From the NCBI GenBank assembly GCA_016712275.1, contig JADJRI010000005.1:144405-208404 (forward strand): a stretch of DNA of 64,000 nt. The letters run 5' to 3'. Below the pieces are notes generated by a model. The model saw only the letters and a program-made list of their open reading frames with translations. It was not told where the DNA came from and ran no database searches. Shown in pieces: positions 48,161 to 58,818 of this stretch. The position numbers were made by a program, and so were the translations under genes. This DNA is from Planctomycetota bacterium (GTDB lineage: Bacteria; Planctomycetota; Phycisphaerae; UBA1845; UTPLA1). Each line of letters begins with the position of its first letter. The first letter of the stretch is position 1.

Positions 48161-48726
48161 CCGACCTCGCCATGTCGGAAGCAACTGACAAGATGATCAT
48201 TGACCATGCCCGTCGCCTGCATCAGCGCGTAGCAAATCGTCGATCCGACAAAAGTAAAACCACGCTTTTTCAGATCCTTTGACATGGCATCGGACCGAAG
48301 CGTTCGGGCGGGAACCTCGTTCATGGTTCGCCAGGCGTTGACAATCGGCCGGCCGTCGGCGAATTGCCAGAGATAGGGCGCGAACGCGCCGCGCTCTTCG
48401 ATGATTTGCAGATAGGCACGCGCGTTCTTGACGGCGGCCGCCACCTTCAGGCGATTTCGAACAATGCCGGCGTCGGCCAGCAGGGATTTGATTTTCTTTG
48501 CGTCGTATCGGGCGATTTTTCCGGCGTCGAAATCGTCGAACACTTCGCGGTACCGTTCCCGCTTTTTCAGGATCGTATCCCAACTCAACCCGGCCTGTGC
48601 GCCTTCGAGAATGACGAATTCGAAGAGACGGCGATCATCATGCAGCGGCACGCCCCATTCGGTGTCATGGTATTGCACTGCGAGATCATTCTTGGCCCAG
48701 CCGCAACGTGATTTCATCGTCGTCAT
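48124..48726 (-). CDS. tag: DNA-3-methyladenine glycosylase I
   Basis: Removes 3-methyladenine from alkylated DNA. About 200 residues: CGWAKNDLAVQYHDTEWGVP at the N-terminus, FEFVILEGAQAGLSWDTIL with the catalytic Glu, and a C-terminal GFTFVGSTICYALMQATGMVNDH. The Cys and His residues that hold zinc in Tag (CGW and CFRH regions) are present. ATG at 48726; the gene overlaps the 3' end of the convergent ATP-grasp gene by about 37 bases. It could work with the ATL protein against alkylation damage. Confidence 0.95.
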   Translation of the reverse strand: MTTMKSRCGWAKNDLAVQYHDTEWGVPLHDDRRLFEFVILEGAQAGLSWDTILKKRERYREVFDDFDAGKIARYDAKKIKSLLADAGIVRNRLKVAAAVKNARAYLQIIEERGAFAPYLWQFADGRPIVNAWRTMNEVPARTLRSDAMSKDLKKRGFTFVGSTICYALMQATGMVNDHLVSCFRHGEVGQSASGSRRRKR

Positions 48727-48886
48727 GATACCGATCATAACAAATCGTGCGCGATACGTAACGACTTCGAATGAGAGGCAAGCACTCAGCAACTGAAAGC
48801 GCAAATCCGCTGTGGCTCATTATTAGTCAGGAATATGATTGCGGCCCAAATGCTGGCTACATGAACATCCATTATCGATGTGATAA

Positions 48887-50701
48887 TCACGACTCAGCCG
48901 CAAAACGCACATGGTGCTTTAGAAACTCCTTCGCCCCCTGTCGCCCCATATAATAATCCAGAATCGTCCGGTTCACTTTCGACAGATCGATCAGCACCAA
49001 GCCATCCAGCACGTCGCCGAAATCCGGATCGATGTTGAACCCCAGCAGTTTTGCATTCAGAGTTAGGTACTGCCGAAGCAGCACGGGCATGCCGCGCCGG
49101 TCCGACTCGATTTCGCCCACCAGCTCCTCAACATCCTCCACGCTGCGCACAATTGTCGACAAGTGCTCCGCGTCGCAATCCCTGATTCGACCCCACCTCG
49201 GCGGGTTCGTCGGACGAACCAGCGCATGCAAGTCCGCCCGATGGTCGGCCGTCCCCAGAAAGGCCATCAGAAGTTGCTTGGTCATGGAATGATATCGATC
49301 GCTGATGCTCACCGGCCCAAAAATGTTGCGATAGCGCGGGTTGGCCACCGCGAATCGCCCGACCCCCTTCCAGAGCATCGACAGTGCCGAGTGGCTTTTC
49401 TGATAAGCCGCCGTCACAAACGACCGGCCGGCCTCCAGTGAGGGGCCAATCTGCCGCAGGAGGCGCTCGTCGTAACGAAACAGCGTGCGTGTGTAGAATC
49501 CGTCGATTCCCTTTGTCGCGAGAATCTCATCCGACAGGCCGAGCCGATAAGCGCCGACAATTTCCTCGCGCGAATTGTTCCACACGAACAAATGGCGATA
49601 GTGCTCATCGAACCGATCAAGATCGATCTCACGACCCGTGCCCTCTCCCACCGCTCGGAACGTCAGTTCACGAAGGCGGCCGATCTCGCGCAGCGTCGTC
49701 GGAATGGAGGCGGCTGTCGTGACGAAAACCTGATAGTCGCCCGATGCAAACAGGCATTCGTCGGCGGGCAGACGCCCGACCTCATCGACCATTAGCCGCT
49801 GAGGTTGTGCCGCGACAATTGTCTTTTCCCTACCAGTTTTTTGGGGAATCTGGGATTTCTTTATGGTCTTGGCCGACGCACCGATGGCACGGCCCTTGAG
49901 CAGGTAAGTCCGCAGCCTCATGAATGCCGTCAAATCCGCGGCGTCGGAAAATTGGGCGGCGCGCTGCGGTGTAATGACATTGCCGATATGGATTTCAACG
50001 GACGAGGACTGCTTTGCGGCGATTTCGCGCGGCAGAAGCGCGGTCCGCAGCCGTGGATGTATTAGCCCGGCCACTTGAAACAGGGCACTGTTGCGTCCTG
50101 CAAAATAGATCGGCAAAACCGCGGCCCCGGTTTGTTGAACCAGCCGGGCGATTGACTCGCTCCACGGCGGATCGGTGACATAGCGCCGTCCCCACGTAAG
50201 ATGCGAAACCTCGCCGGATGGAAACACGCCCAGCGCGCGGCCCTCGCGAACCCACCGAATCGCTTCCTTCATGCCGGCCACGTTCTTCAGCTTCGCCGCC
50301 GAGCCGCCAAACGGATCAACAAAGATAAATGAATCCCGCATTTCGGGGATGCAGCCGAGTAGATAGTTGGCGAGCAGCTTCACATCATTTCGTACACCGC
50401 GCAGCGCTGAAAGAACGATGCCTTCCAAACCACCAAATGGATGATTCGCTACAACGATAAGCGGACCCGATCGGGGAATGCGACGCATGTCCTCATCGGA
50501 CACAAGCGACCGCACATGCATGGCATTCAAGACGCGCTGATTGAACTCACAGTCCGCCGGTAATGCACAGGCATCAGTATGAATGCGGTTTATTCCCGGA
50601 AAGCCCAGCGCACGTTCGGCCACTTGGCATGCCATGCGCACAAAGGCCCCGCTTCGCGTTGGACCAATTCGAAACGGGCGCTCTCTCGTCACGGCATACA
50701 T
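48887..50701 (-). CDS. Bifunctional acyltransferase, OlsF-like (PlsC-type plus hemolysin/OlsB-type GNAT)
   Basis: About 604 residues. The N-terminal half is a PlsC-type acyltransferase: VANHPFGGLEGIVLSALRG (NHX4E site), FVDPFGGSAAK and LGVFPSGEVSH. The C-terminal half matches the OlsB/hemolysin-type acyl-CoA/ACP N-acyltransferase: YQVFVTTAASIPTTLREIG, LRELTFRAVGEGTGREIDLDRFD and LGLSDEILATKGIDGFY. This order matches OlsF, a bifunctional enzyme that makes ornithine lipids by N- then O-acylation. Ornithine lipids are known in planctomycetes, but activity is inferred here. Confidence 0.82.
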   Translation of the reverse strand: MYAVTRERPFRIGPTRSGAFVRMACQVAERALGFPGINRIHTDACALPADCEFNQRVLNAMHVRSLVSDEDMRRIPRSGPLIVVANHPFGGLEGIVLSALRGVRNDVKLLANYLLGCIPEMRDSFIFVDPFGGSAAKLKNVAGMKEAIRWVREGRALGVFPSGEVSHLTWGRRYVTDPPWSESIARLVQQTGAAVLPIYFAGRNSALFQVAGLIHPRLRTALLPREIAAKQSSSVEIHIGNVITPQRAAQFSDAADLTAFMRLRTYLLKGRAIGASAKTIKKSQIPQKTGREKTIVAAQPQRLMVDEVGRLPADECLFASGDYQVFVTTAASIPTTLREIGRLRELTFRAVGEGTGREIDLDRFDEHYRHLFVWNNSREEIVGAYRLGLSDEILATKGIDGFYTRTLFRYDERLLRQIGPSLEAGRSFVTAAYQKSHSALSMLWKGVGRFAVANPRYRNIFGPVSISDRYHSMTKQLLMAFLGTADHRADLHALVRPTNPPRWGRIRDCDAEHLSTIVRSVEDVEELVGEIESDRRGMPVLLRQYLTLNAKLLGFNIDPDFGDVLDGLVLIDLSKVNRTILDYYMGRQGAKEFLKHHVRFAAES

Positions 50702-50892
50702 GCGAATACCGCCTCACGCCTCGATGCAATTCGTTCGGGCCTTGGGTATTGAATCCGAGCAGCAATGCGCCGTCGAGAGTATTTCGTATGAAACGTTGGG
50801 CAAGCGGAAGTTAAGACAGCCAGAAACTCCCGAAACGCATTCCGGCCGGTCAATCGGCGGCCAATTCGTCGAAAGTCGCGGGGGGAAAATCG

Positions 50893-51129
50893 TCAGGAAG
50901 TCTTATCCCTGGCCGCAATGATGGCCTTGACCAATTCCGGCGGGATTTCCTCGCAGGGCTCTCCAAGGGCGGCTTTCCCCAGCTTGACGGACTGCTCATA
51001 GGTTTTCATAAACGTCACGCAGGGCGGGCAAACGGCAATATGCTGCTCAAATCGCTCGCGCGTCGGGGCATCCTGTTCACCGGATGAGTAATCCAACAGG
51101 AAGTCCACAATTTCTCGACACGACATCAT
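50893..51129 (-). CDS. Anti-sigma factor-like zf-HC2 protein
   Basis: About 78 residues with CREIVDFLLDY and the HX3CX2C zinc-finger part (FEQHIAVCPPC) of ZAS-type anti-sigma factors. There is no membrane helix, so it is a short soluble form. Its ATG overlaps the sigma factor stop by four bases; the pair is translated together, and it probably binds and silences that sigma factor. Confidence 0.88.
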   Translation of the reverse strand: MMSCREIVDFLLDYSSGEQDAPTRERFEQHIAVCPPCVTFMKTYEQSVKLGKAALGEPCEEIPPELVKAIIAARDKTS

Positions 51130-51761
51130 TCCGCATTCCCTCGAAAGTGTTCATCAAGCAATGTCCGCAGGGCCTGCCGGGCACGGTGCAATCTGACTTT
51201 GACGGCATTCTCCTCGATGCCCAGCAACTCCGCCGTTTCGCGCGTGTCGAGCTCTTCGATATCGCGGAGCATCAATACCGTGCGATAGGTCTCCGGCAGT
51301 TCCGCGATTCGACGACGCACCAGTTCGCGCGACTCGCGACTCTGCACAATGTCCGTCGCGGTTTCCCGCCATTCGACCGCCGGCCGCTCCTGATGGCCAT
51401 CGTCCAGAAACCTCGGCAAGAGTCCTTCGATGGGTCGTTCCTGAACGCGACGCTGACTCCGCAACTTCAGAAGAGATGCGTTCACGGCGATGCGATGGAG
51501 CCATGTCGAAAGTTTTGATTGACCCGCGAAACCGCCAATCCCGCGAAATGCCGACAGCATGGCCTCTTGAACGGCCTCCCGGGCATCCTCTTCATTAAAC
51601 AACAGCCGCCGCGCGACCATCAACATGCGCCCGCCGTACAAACGAACCATCAATTCAAAGGCATCGCTCTCGCCGGATTGCAGACGAGCGACAAGCTGCG
51701 GCTCATCCACTTCCGGCTCGGCGACTGTGGCAACTCGAGGCAATGCGACCGGTTCGGACAT
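51126..51761 (-). CDS. ECF-type RNA polymerase sigma factor
   Basis: About 211 residues. Region 2 is visible (LVARLQSGESDAFELMVRLYG, EDAREAVQEAMLSAFRGIGGF, STWLHRIAVNASL), and region 4 ends with DTRETAELLGIEENAVKVRLHRARQALR, the -35-binding helix-turn-helix. The ATG at 51761 is only 13 bases from the end of the large Ig-like gene on the same strand, so the three genes may be one transcript. Followed by its zf-HC2 partner. Confidence 0.94.
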   Translation of the reverse strand: MSEPVALPRVATVAEPEVDEPQLVARLQSGESDAFELMVRLYGGRMLMVARRLLFNEEDAREAVQEAMLSAFRGIGGFAGQSKLSTWLHRIAVNASLLKLRSQRRVQERPIEGLLPRFLDDGHQERPAVEWRETATDIVQSRESRELVRRRIAELPETYRTVLMLRDIEELDTRETAELLGIEENAVKVRLHRARQALRTLLDEHFRGNAE

Positions 51762-51774
51762 GGATGTAGCATAG

Positions 51775-54700
51775 TCAGCCGTTATGAGCTCGTCGACCGG
51801 TACGACGACCGCGGCGACGCAAACAACGAATCGCCATCGCGGGGGCAAACAACATACTGATGAGTCCGGCACCTCCACCGGATGCGCCACACAAAGAACC
51901 CATCAGGTCATCCACCGATCCATTTCCTCCCGGAGCAGGGGAACCTCCGGGGGAATCCGAAGTCATCGGAGTCGCATTCGCCGCTGAAACTCCTGCGGAA
52001 AACTTGCCGCCCCCATCAATTACCGCCCACGACATGAAAACGTTCTCACCGATTGCCGGCATGGCAACCGCGCCGGCTCGGCCAACGTCGCTTGTAATCG
52101 GCCGCGAGGGATAAATGCCTTGTTCCTGCCGCGCGGCGGTCGTGGGACGCCATGTTCTGTCAGATTCGTCCCATTGATGGATGCGAATTGACGCGTCGGC
52201 GTTACTCGATATTTCGCTGTTCTCATAAAAGACGGCCACAACAGCCACGAATTCGCCCGAATTCGCATTCGTCGTCAGTTTCACGCGTCGATTCATTTTG
52301 GCGTCATCCACCAATCCCGTTCGATCGGCCGCTTCGCTTTCGTCAGTCAACTCACCTGAAAACTCCATTCCCGGTACGGCCGAGGCCACGCGAATCTCCG
52401 CCGCCTGATAAGGCTTGTCGATTCTCAACGACAGAAAGACGCGACCTTCGCCATTGGCCGCCATTGTGCGCGAGGCAATGATCGATTCCACGACAATGAC
52501 ATCGCTGATGGAACACGAGTCGGCATCCTCGTCGGTCGCGGTGACCTGCAAAGCATAAGTGCCCACGTCGCCGGGCTTGAATGTGGGTCTCTCCGCCTTG
52601 CTGTCGCTGAACTGTTTTTTATCAATGGACGGACCCGCGAGCACCTGCCATCGATACGACAGATTCGGCCCGCCTCCTGCAACCATAGACAGGCGCCCCA
52701 AGGGCTTCGATCCTTCAAATGCCTTCGTTACAAAATCCGCACCGGCGTCGATCGACAGGGTGGTTGCCCGCAGAACGAGTTGACTCGACCGCACGCATGC
52801 CGGCGTGCCGGAGTCGGTCGCCGTCAATTGCAATGTGTAATTTCCGGGAGCCGCCGGCGTGAACAGCCAACCTGCATCGAATGCCGAATGATCGGAAAAT
52901 TGCGTGGGTTCGTTGCTCGGCGCGCCCGGCAATATGGTCCAGTTGTATGTCACCGTTCCGGCACCACCGCTGACCGCCGGCCGTGGCAATCGCACGCCGA
53001 CCGGTCCCGCACATTGTGAAATCTCCGAGGGCAGCGTGATTTGCATTCCGCCGGCTGTGACCGCGATCGTCCTGCTCACTTCAGAGGGCGGCACGCTGGA
53101 ATCCCGCACCGTGACGCGGAGCACGTAATCTCCGATGGCGTCGGGAACAAATGTGGGCCGCGACGACAAAGGCCCATCCCCGCCAAATTGTCCCATCGCG
53201 CTGTTGGCGCTGCCTGCTTCAATGCTCCACGCATACGAATAAGGCGGAATTCCCGGCGACGTAATCGCCACGGTCAGCGGTGATGACTCGCCACTGACGC
53301 ACATCGCGAAATCGGCCGGCGCACTGATGGTCATCAGAACCGAATCGAGAACCATCGTGTCCGATACACTGCATGCCGTCGGCGTGTTCGCATCGCGCGC
53401 TGTGACGCGCGTGTATCGCCCCGGTAGCGCGGGCGTGAAAGTCGGCGTTCTCGAATTGGCTCCGCCGCCGGTAAATTGTGAAGCGGCCGTACTGGGCGAG
53501 CCTGCCTCGACGTGCCACTCATAGGTCACCTCGCCACTGCCGCCCATCGCCATCGCCGAAAGCGGGGCGCTGGTGCCGCCCGCCCCGACGGACATATTCG
53601 GCCCCGCGTCAACAGTCATCGAATACACCGAAACGGCGACCTCGTCAGTTCGAACGCATGGCGGAACCGTGCTGTCGCTCACCGTCAGTCGCACGATGTA
53701 GGTGCCCGCCTGCGAAGCATTCAAGACCGGATGCGCAGCCGTCGCATTCAGCAACGCGCCCCCACCCGGCCCCGACACGATCTGCCATGAATATGTGTAT
53801 GGCGGACTCGATCCGCTTGCCGCCACCGCCCCGCCAAGCGTCACCGTCGCCTGACCGGAACACACGCTCACATCCGTGCCGGCATCCACGACATAAGGCG
53901 CCTCGCACTCATCCGGTACGCCGTTGCGATTGCAATCCTCACTTGCGCCGCCGGCGATATCGCAAGCGTCGGGTATGCCATTCGCGTTGCAATCCGCCGC
54001 CGAGCCGCCCGTCTCGCATTCATCCGGCACATTGTTTGAATTGCAATCCGATACAGCACCGTCCGCGATGTCGCAGGAATCGGGTCGGCCGTTTGCGTTG
54101 CAGTCGGCAAGGCAGCCCGCTGTGCAGAAAAAGGGGCCGCCCGGAGCAGACGAACCCGATGCGATCTCGCACTCATCGGGAATGCCGTTCGCATTGCAGT
54201 CGTCGCTGAAGGCAGACGCGATATCCACTGAGTCCTCCGCGCCATTGCCATTGCAGTCACACACTTCGTTCGTGATCGTCAGAACGGCCTCGCGGCTTGT
54301 CAGTGCCGGTCCGCAAGCTCCTACAACCACGCATTGATATCGCCCCGCATTCGCCTGCAGGGCGCCGGTCAGCACCAGAACCGGCGCTCGCGCCCCGCTC
54401 ACGCCGGGCCCATCGACCAGATTCTGAAAAGCCGCGCCGACATGTGCCTGCCATTGGTATGTCATTGCCTCGCCGGAAGCGGCCACTTCAAAGACCGCCT
54501 GGCCGCCGGGGCAGCTTGAGTAATCCATGGGCAGCGCCGGATTCGTGAGGGCGGTCACAATCGGCACATGCAGCGTTGCCGCGTCCGTCGTAATCGAACC
54601 GCCGCACGCGCCCGTGACGACGCACCGATAGGAACCGGCATGCACGACCGCAACGGGCGAAATCGAAAATGCCGCACTCGAGGCACCCGTCACTCCCGGC

Positions 54701-57700
54701 AATTGCCCTGTTATATCCACAAACCCCGAGCCGCCATCAAACTGCCATTGATAAGTAATGGTCGTTCCGGTCGCGCTCACATTGAATTGAGCGCTCTGAC
54801 CCTCGCATCGGGTCAGACTGGAGGCGCCGGTGAACACATGCGTGGCCGGCCGTACCGTCAACTGTATCGCCGAGGATTGCGCCGAAATCGGGCAGGAGCC
54901 CGTCACAATGCACCGATAGGTGCCCGTATGAACGGCCGCAACATTGGTGATCGTCAGTGTGGGGCCATCCACGCCCGAAACGCCGGGCTCGCTTGCGGCC
55001 AAAGCCCGATAGGCGCCGCCGTCGCTGAACCACCAGCCGTAAACCAGATTCGCGCCGGTCGCGACGATGTCGGCCGCGAACGTCTCACCTTCGCACAGCG
55101 TTGCGTCCGAAGAGGTCGAAGAGACCGCCGGCGCGTCACCGACCGACAACAGCGATTCCGCACTGGTCGCGTCCGCACCACAGGATCCCGTGACGACGCA
55201 CCGATAACGCCCCGCCGATTCGGGTTGTACATTCGCAATCGTCAATGTCGCGCTGGTGGCGCCACCAATGCCGGCGCCGTTCTCCACCGGCACAAACGAA
55301 CTGTCCGCGGCATATTCCCATTGATAGCCAAGCCCCACGCCGGTCGCGGCGATGGTCAGCGCGACCGTCTGCCCGCGACATACCGCAGTCTCCGCCGCCA
55401 GATTCTGAACAATGGTCGTATCCCCGCCCAGAGCGAGAGTGGCCGCCAGACTGGTCGCAACGCCGCAGGCATGTGTCACCACGCAGTCATAGGACCCAAC
55501 CAATGCCGGTTCCAGGGGCCCCACAATCAGTTCCGCGTCCGTGGCACCGACATATCCCGGCCCGCTGACGGCTGTGCCATTACGCCGCCACTGATACGTC
55601 GCCGCCTCCGCCAGACTTGGTTCAACTTCGACGACAAACGACACGCTTCCGCCCGGACAACCCATCGCATCGGCCGGTTCGCTTACAATGATCTTCAGAA
55701 AATGGGCCGTCACGGTCTTGGTTGTTTCCGGCGGACACGCTGGTGGCGCTCGCCTCGGGGTTCGTCGGCGGCAATCCCGCGTCAACCGTCCAGCCTCCAA
55801 AACAGTGCCCCGCCGCCGGCACCGCCGAAATCGGCGCCATCGAGCAGATTTCGTGATCCGTACTTCCGACGGGCGCCACAGCGCCGCCGCCTGATGGCAT
55901 GCCCGCCAGCGTCAGCCGGATGAGTCCTTCACATTCGTCCGGCTGTTCGTTTCCGTTGCAATCCTCGCTGAATTCCGCATCGAGATCGCAGGCATCCGGC
56001 ACGCCGTTCTGGTTGCAATCGGCCTCTCCGGCGGCGATTTCGCAAATGTCGCGAATGCCGTCGCCGTCGCAGTCCGCGCTGGATTCGCAGTCATCCGGAA
56101 CCGCGTTGCCATTGCAGTCCGATGTCGCGCTCTCCGCGTCATACTCGATCCTGACCTGCACCGTCGAAGCGGGAGTGCACAGATTCGGATCGACCGCCGT
56201 GGAGGCGGTCAGAGCGATCGTCGCGACGCCGTTTTCCACAAAGCCATTAAAGGTCGCCGACGGCAGCGTCACGCGCCCGGTATTCGGATTCGACGGACAA
56301 TCGGATCCACCGGTCTGAAAAACGCGACCGGCATAGGACCCGTTCACCCGCACATCGATGTACTCCGAGGCCGCACTCAAATCGCCGCGCGCCAGCACAT
56401 CGATTGCAACGTCTCCGATCGCCGATGGCAGCCCGGCAAACTCGAAACTCTGCGGCGCGCCGGTGCCGATCGGACTTTGAACCGCGGACAATCCCGTGTA
56501 ATGCGAGCGTACGTCGCATTCATCAGGCAGGCCGTTTTCGTTGCAATCCGCGTCGCAATTGGTCGTGCAATAATAGGGTCCGCCGGGGGCCTGCGTATCC
56601 CAGGCAATTTCGCACACGTCGAATTTCCCGTTGCCGTTGCAGTCGTCCGCGGGAATCACCGCCCCGAACAGAAACGACCCCGTGCCCGTCGCGAGACCGG
56701 TCACGCGATTCGCGACCAAATCGCGATTGGTCGTAATATCGGTCACCGCACCGGAAACAGAATTATGCCAAAACAATGACATAATGGCTTCGCTGCCGAA
56801 GCCCGCCGCGTTCAGGCCCGCTTCTTCATAGGCGACTGTCACAGTAACGGCACTACCGGCCGCCAGCCCCGCCGTCGTGGAAATCTGAAAACCGAATCCG
56901 GCATATTTCTCCGGCCGGGCGCCAAATGGCGCCGCCGAATACCCGCAGACGGCCGCGCCGCCTCCCGCTGCCGTCACGCTGGTCAATCCCGTTGTTGTCA
57001 CGCTCGCAAACGTAACACTGACGCCAGGGCACGAATTGCAGGCGCCCGCCAGCGTGCCCGTGCTGATATTCGATCCCTTGGGCGTGTAAGCAGGGTCGCT
57101 TGACAGCCACGCCATCAGGTTTCGCAAAAGAGGCCGATGCCCGCCATTCTCGTCCAATCCATCCGCAAAAATCGTCGAGTCGCACACCAGCGCGGCCCTG
57201 CCGCCACCTGCGCTTTCCAATGCCGCGACAAATGCGCCGGGACCGGCGGCGTCGGTGTAAAGAGCGGTAGTCGGCACGATTGCACCGGCCAAGTCCACCA
57301 GGCCGAACGTCGCGCTGCCCGCCACGGAAGATCCAAAGGCGCCAAAAGGCCCGGACGCGGCCGCATGGGTCGATCCCGCCGACACCGGTCCGGTCGTGTC
57401 GTAGGTTCCCGAAAGTTTCACAATGCCGAATGCGGATAAGAGTGAATTGTCGCCCGCGTTGTAGATGCCCGCATCACCGATCCAGAAAATCCGCCCGCCG
57501 CCGTCGTAATACGCGCGCAGGGCGTCGCGCTCCGTCGGCGTGTAAAGCCCCTCGGTGTCCAGCAATGGGAGCCACAGCACGCGCACATTGACAAACGATG
57601 CCGCGTTAATGGCATTAACCTGTGTCACGGTATGGCCGTCGGAAATCAGCGCATTGCGAGCCGCGTTCATCGCCGGATCGAGCAGGCTCAGGTTCGGCAA

Positions 57701-57820
57701 CTGACGGCCGTCCGCTAGCCGCAACACGCCGATCGCCCCAGCCGACACATCCGCGGCCGATGTCGAAATGAGAACAAGAAATGCAACGCCAAAATTGAAA
57801 GAAAGAAATCGTTGAGTCAT
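51775..57820 (-). CDS. Very large Ig-like surface protein with calcium-loop repeats and C-terminal anchor (frameshifted)
   Basis: About 2000 residues once joined near 55690-55740. Order: signal peptide (SFNFGVAFLVLISTSAADVSAGA); an N-terminal domain resembling a DUF4350-type fold (DGHTVTQVN, GGGRIFWIGDAGIYNAGDNS); DCNGNG-PDxCE calcium-loop repeats; a FGGWTVDAG repeat; several Ig-like domains (YQWRRNGTAVSG, GSYDCVVTHACG and similar); more calcium-loop repeats; PKD-like domains (SPPYTYSWQIVSG); and a C-terminal tail. The tail has GSLCGASGGG, a hydrophobic stretch (AGLISMLFAPAMAI) and CLRRRGRR, the three-part plan of a sorting signal. Probably a surface or S-layer-associated adhesin. Confidence 0.82.
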
Positions 57821-57974
57821 ACCAGAAAATCGGCATAACCAACGAAGACAGGCAAGCTTACAGCACGGGCTATTACGCGGAATTACCTTGGTTTTTGGCG
57901 ATTTTCAAAGGACGACTCAGGATGAGACGAATTGCCTGAGTTAAGGATGGACGGACATCGTTGTAATTCGTCCA
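57821..57974. other. Short intergenic region with two hairpins
   Basis: ACTCAGG/CCTGAGT around 57914-57940 and ATGGACG/CGTCCAT around 57948-57974 are small hairpins between the GNAT gene and the Ig-like gene, both on the minus strand. Confidence 0.55.
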
Positions 57975-58808
57975 TTAATCAGCATTTCGCACAAATCTCG
58001 GCAGCTCACCGGCTGCCGCAAAACCGTGACGTTCCAGAATCATGCGATCTTCGATATCGCCCGAATCGACGCAAGCCACAACCGCGCGCGGCGAAAGTCG
58101 CCGGGCCGTCTGCAGGAAGTGCGCGATGAGCGCTTCGGCCGCGCCACTCACTCGATGAGATGGCAACACATGAAAATCCGCCAGTCGGCCGATGTCACCG
58201 ACTTCAAAATATGCAATCCGACCCACCGCCACGCCGTCAATTTGCGCGATCACACAATCGAAATTGGCGTCATCCAATCGATCGACGCCCGCTTCGATGC
58301 ACGCTTCGTCGCCGTTTGATTCGATGTCGAGCAAGTTGCGATAGGCGCGCCGCATGGCGCGGGCCGGCAAAATGCGAACAGATTCGGCAGCGACATGGGC
58401 GGATGATTCACCCACGCCCACCAGTCCCAACGCCAGCATATCCAGCCGATGCCAGCCCCGTCGCGCCATCAGTGCTGCGACCGGTTCCACCGACTGACTG
58501 GATGCCGGCGTCCATGCGGAACAGGTCACACCGCGCTCGGAAAAGTAAGCCTCGCAGCGATCAAACACCTCGTCGGGACTCACATCGGCAATCCAGGCAT
58601 CACGAAGTTGATGGCATGCCGCGTAAGTTGGATATTTAGACGACGTATAAGCAACCCCAAAGTCCAGAGATTCCCCCGCACAAATCTGCTCGCCCAAGCC
58701 CGTTCCGAGCGTCGAACCGCGGTCATGACGTCGTCCATGTTCATCGCATTCGATACTCACGAAATAACCGGTCGGCCGATTCTCCGGGGCATCATTTTCC
58801 CCGGCCAT
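57975..58808 (-). CDS. GNAT-fold acetyltransferase-like protein
   Basis: About 277 residues from the ATG at 58808. The C-terminal part reads as a GNAT domain: CVIAQIDGVAVGRIAYFEVG, ADFHVLPSHRVSGAAEALIAHFLQ with the acetyl-CoA-binding region, and VACVDSGDIEDRMILERHGF. The N-terminal half (LDFGVAYTSSKYPTYAACHQL) is less clear and may be a second, degenerate GNAT fold. The substrate is unknown. It follows typA on the same strand. Confidence 0.75.
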   Translation of the reverse strand: MAGENDAPENRPTGYFVSIECDEHGRRHDRGSTLGTGLGEQICAGESLDFGVAYTSSKYPTYAACHQLRDAWIADVSPDEVFDRCEAYFSERGVTCSAWTPASSQSVEPVAALMARRGWHRLDMLALGLVGVGESSAHVAAESVRILPARAMRRAYRNLLDIESNGDEACIEAGVDRLDDANFDCVIAQIDGVAVGRIAYFEVGDIGRLADFHVLPSHRVSGAAEALIAHFLQTARRLSPRAVVACVDSGDIEDRMILERHGFAAAGELPRFVRNAD

Positions 58809-58818
58809 CGCGTGCTTA

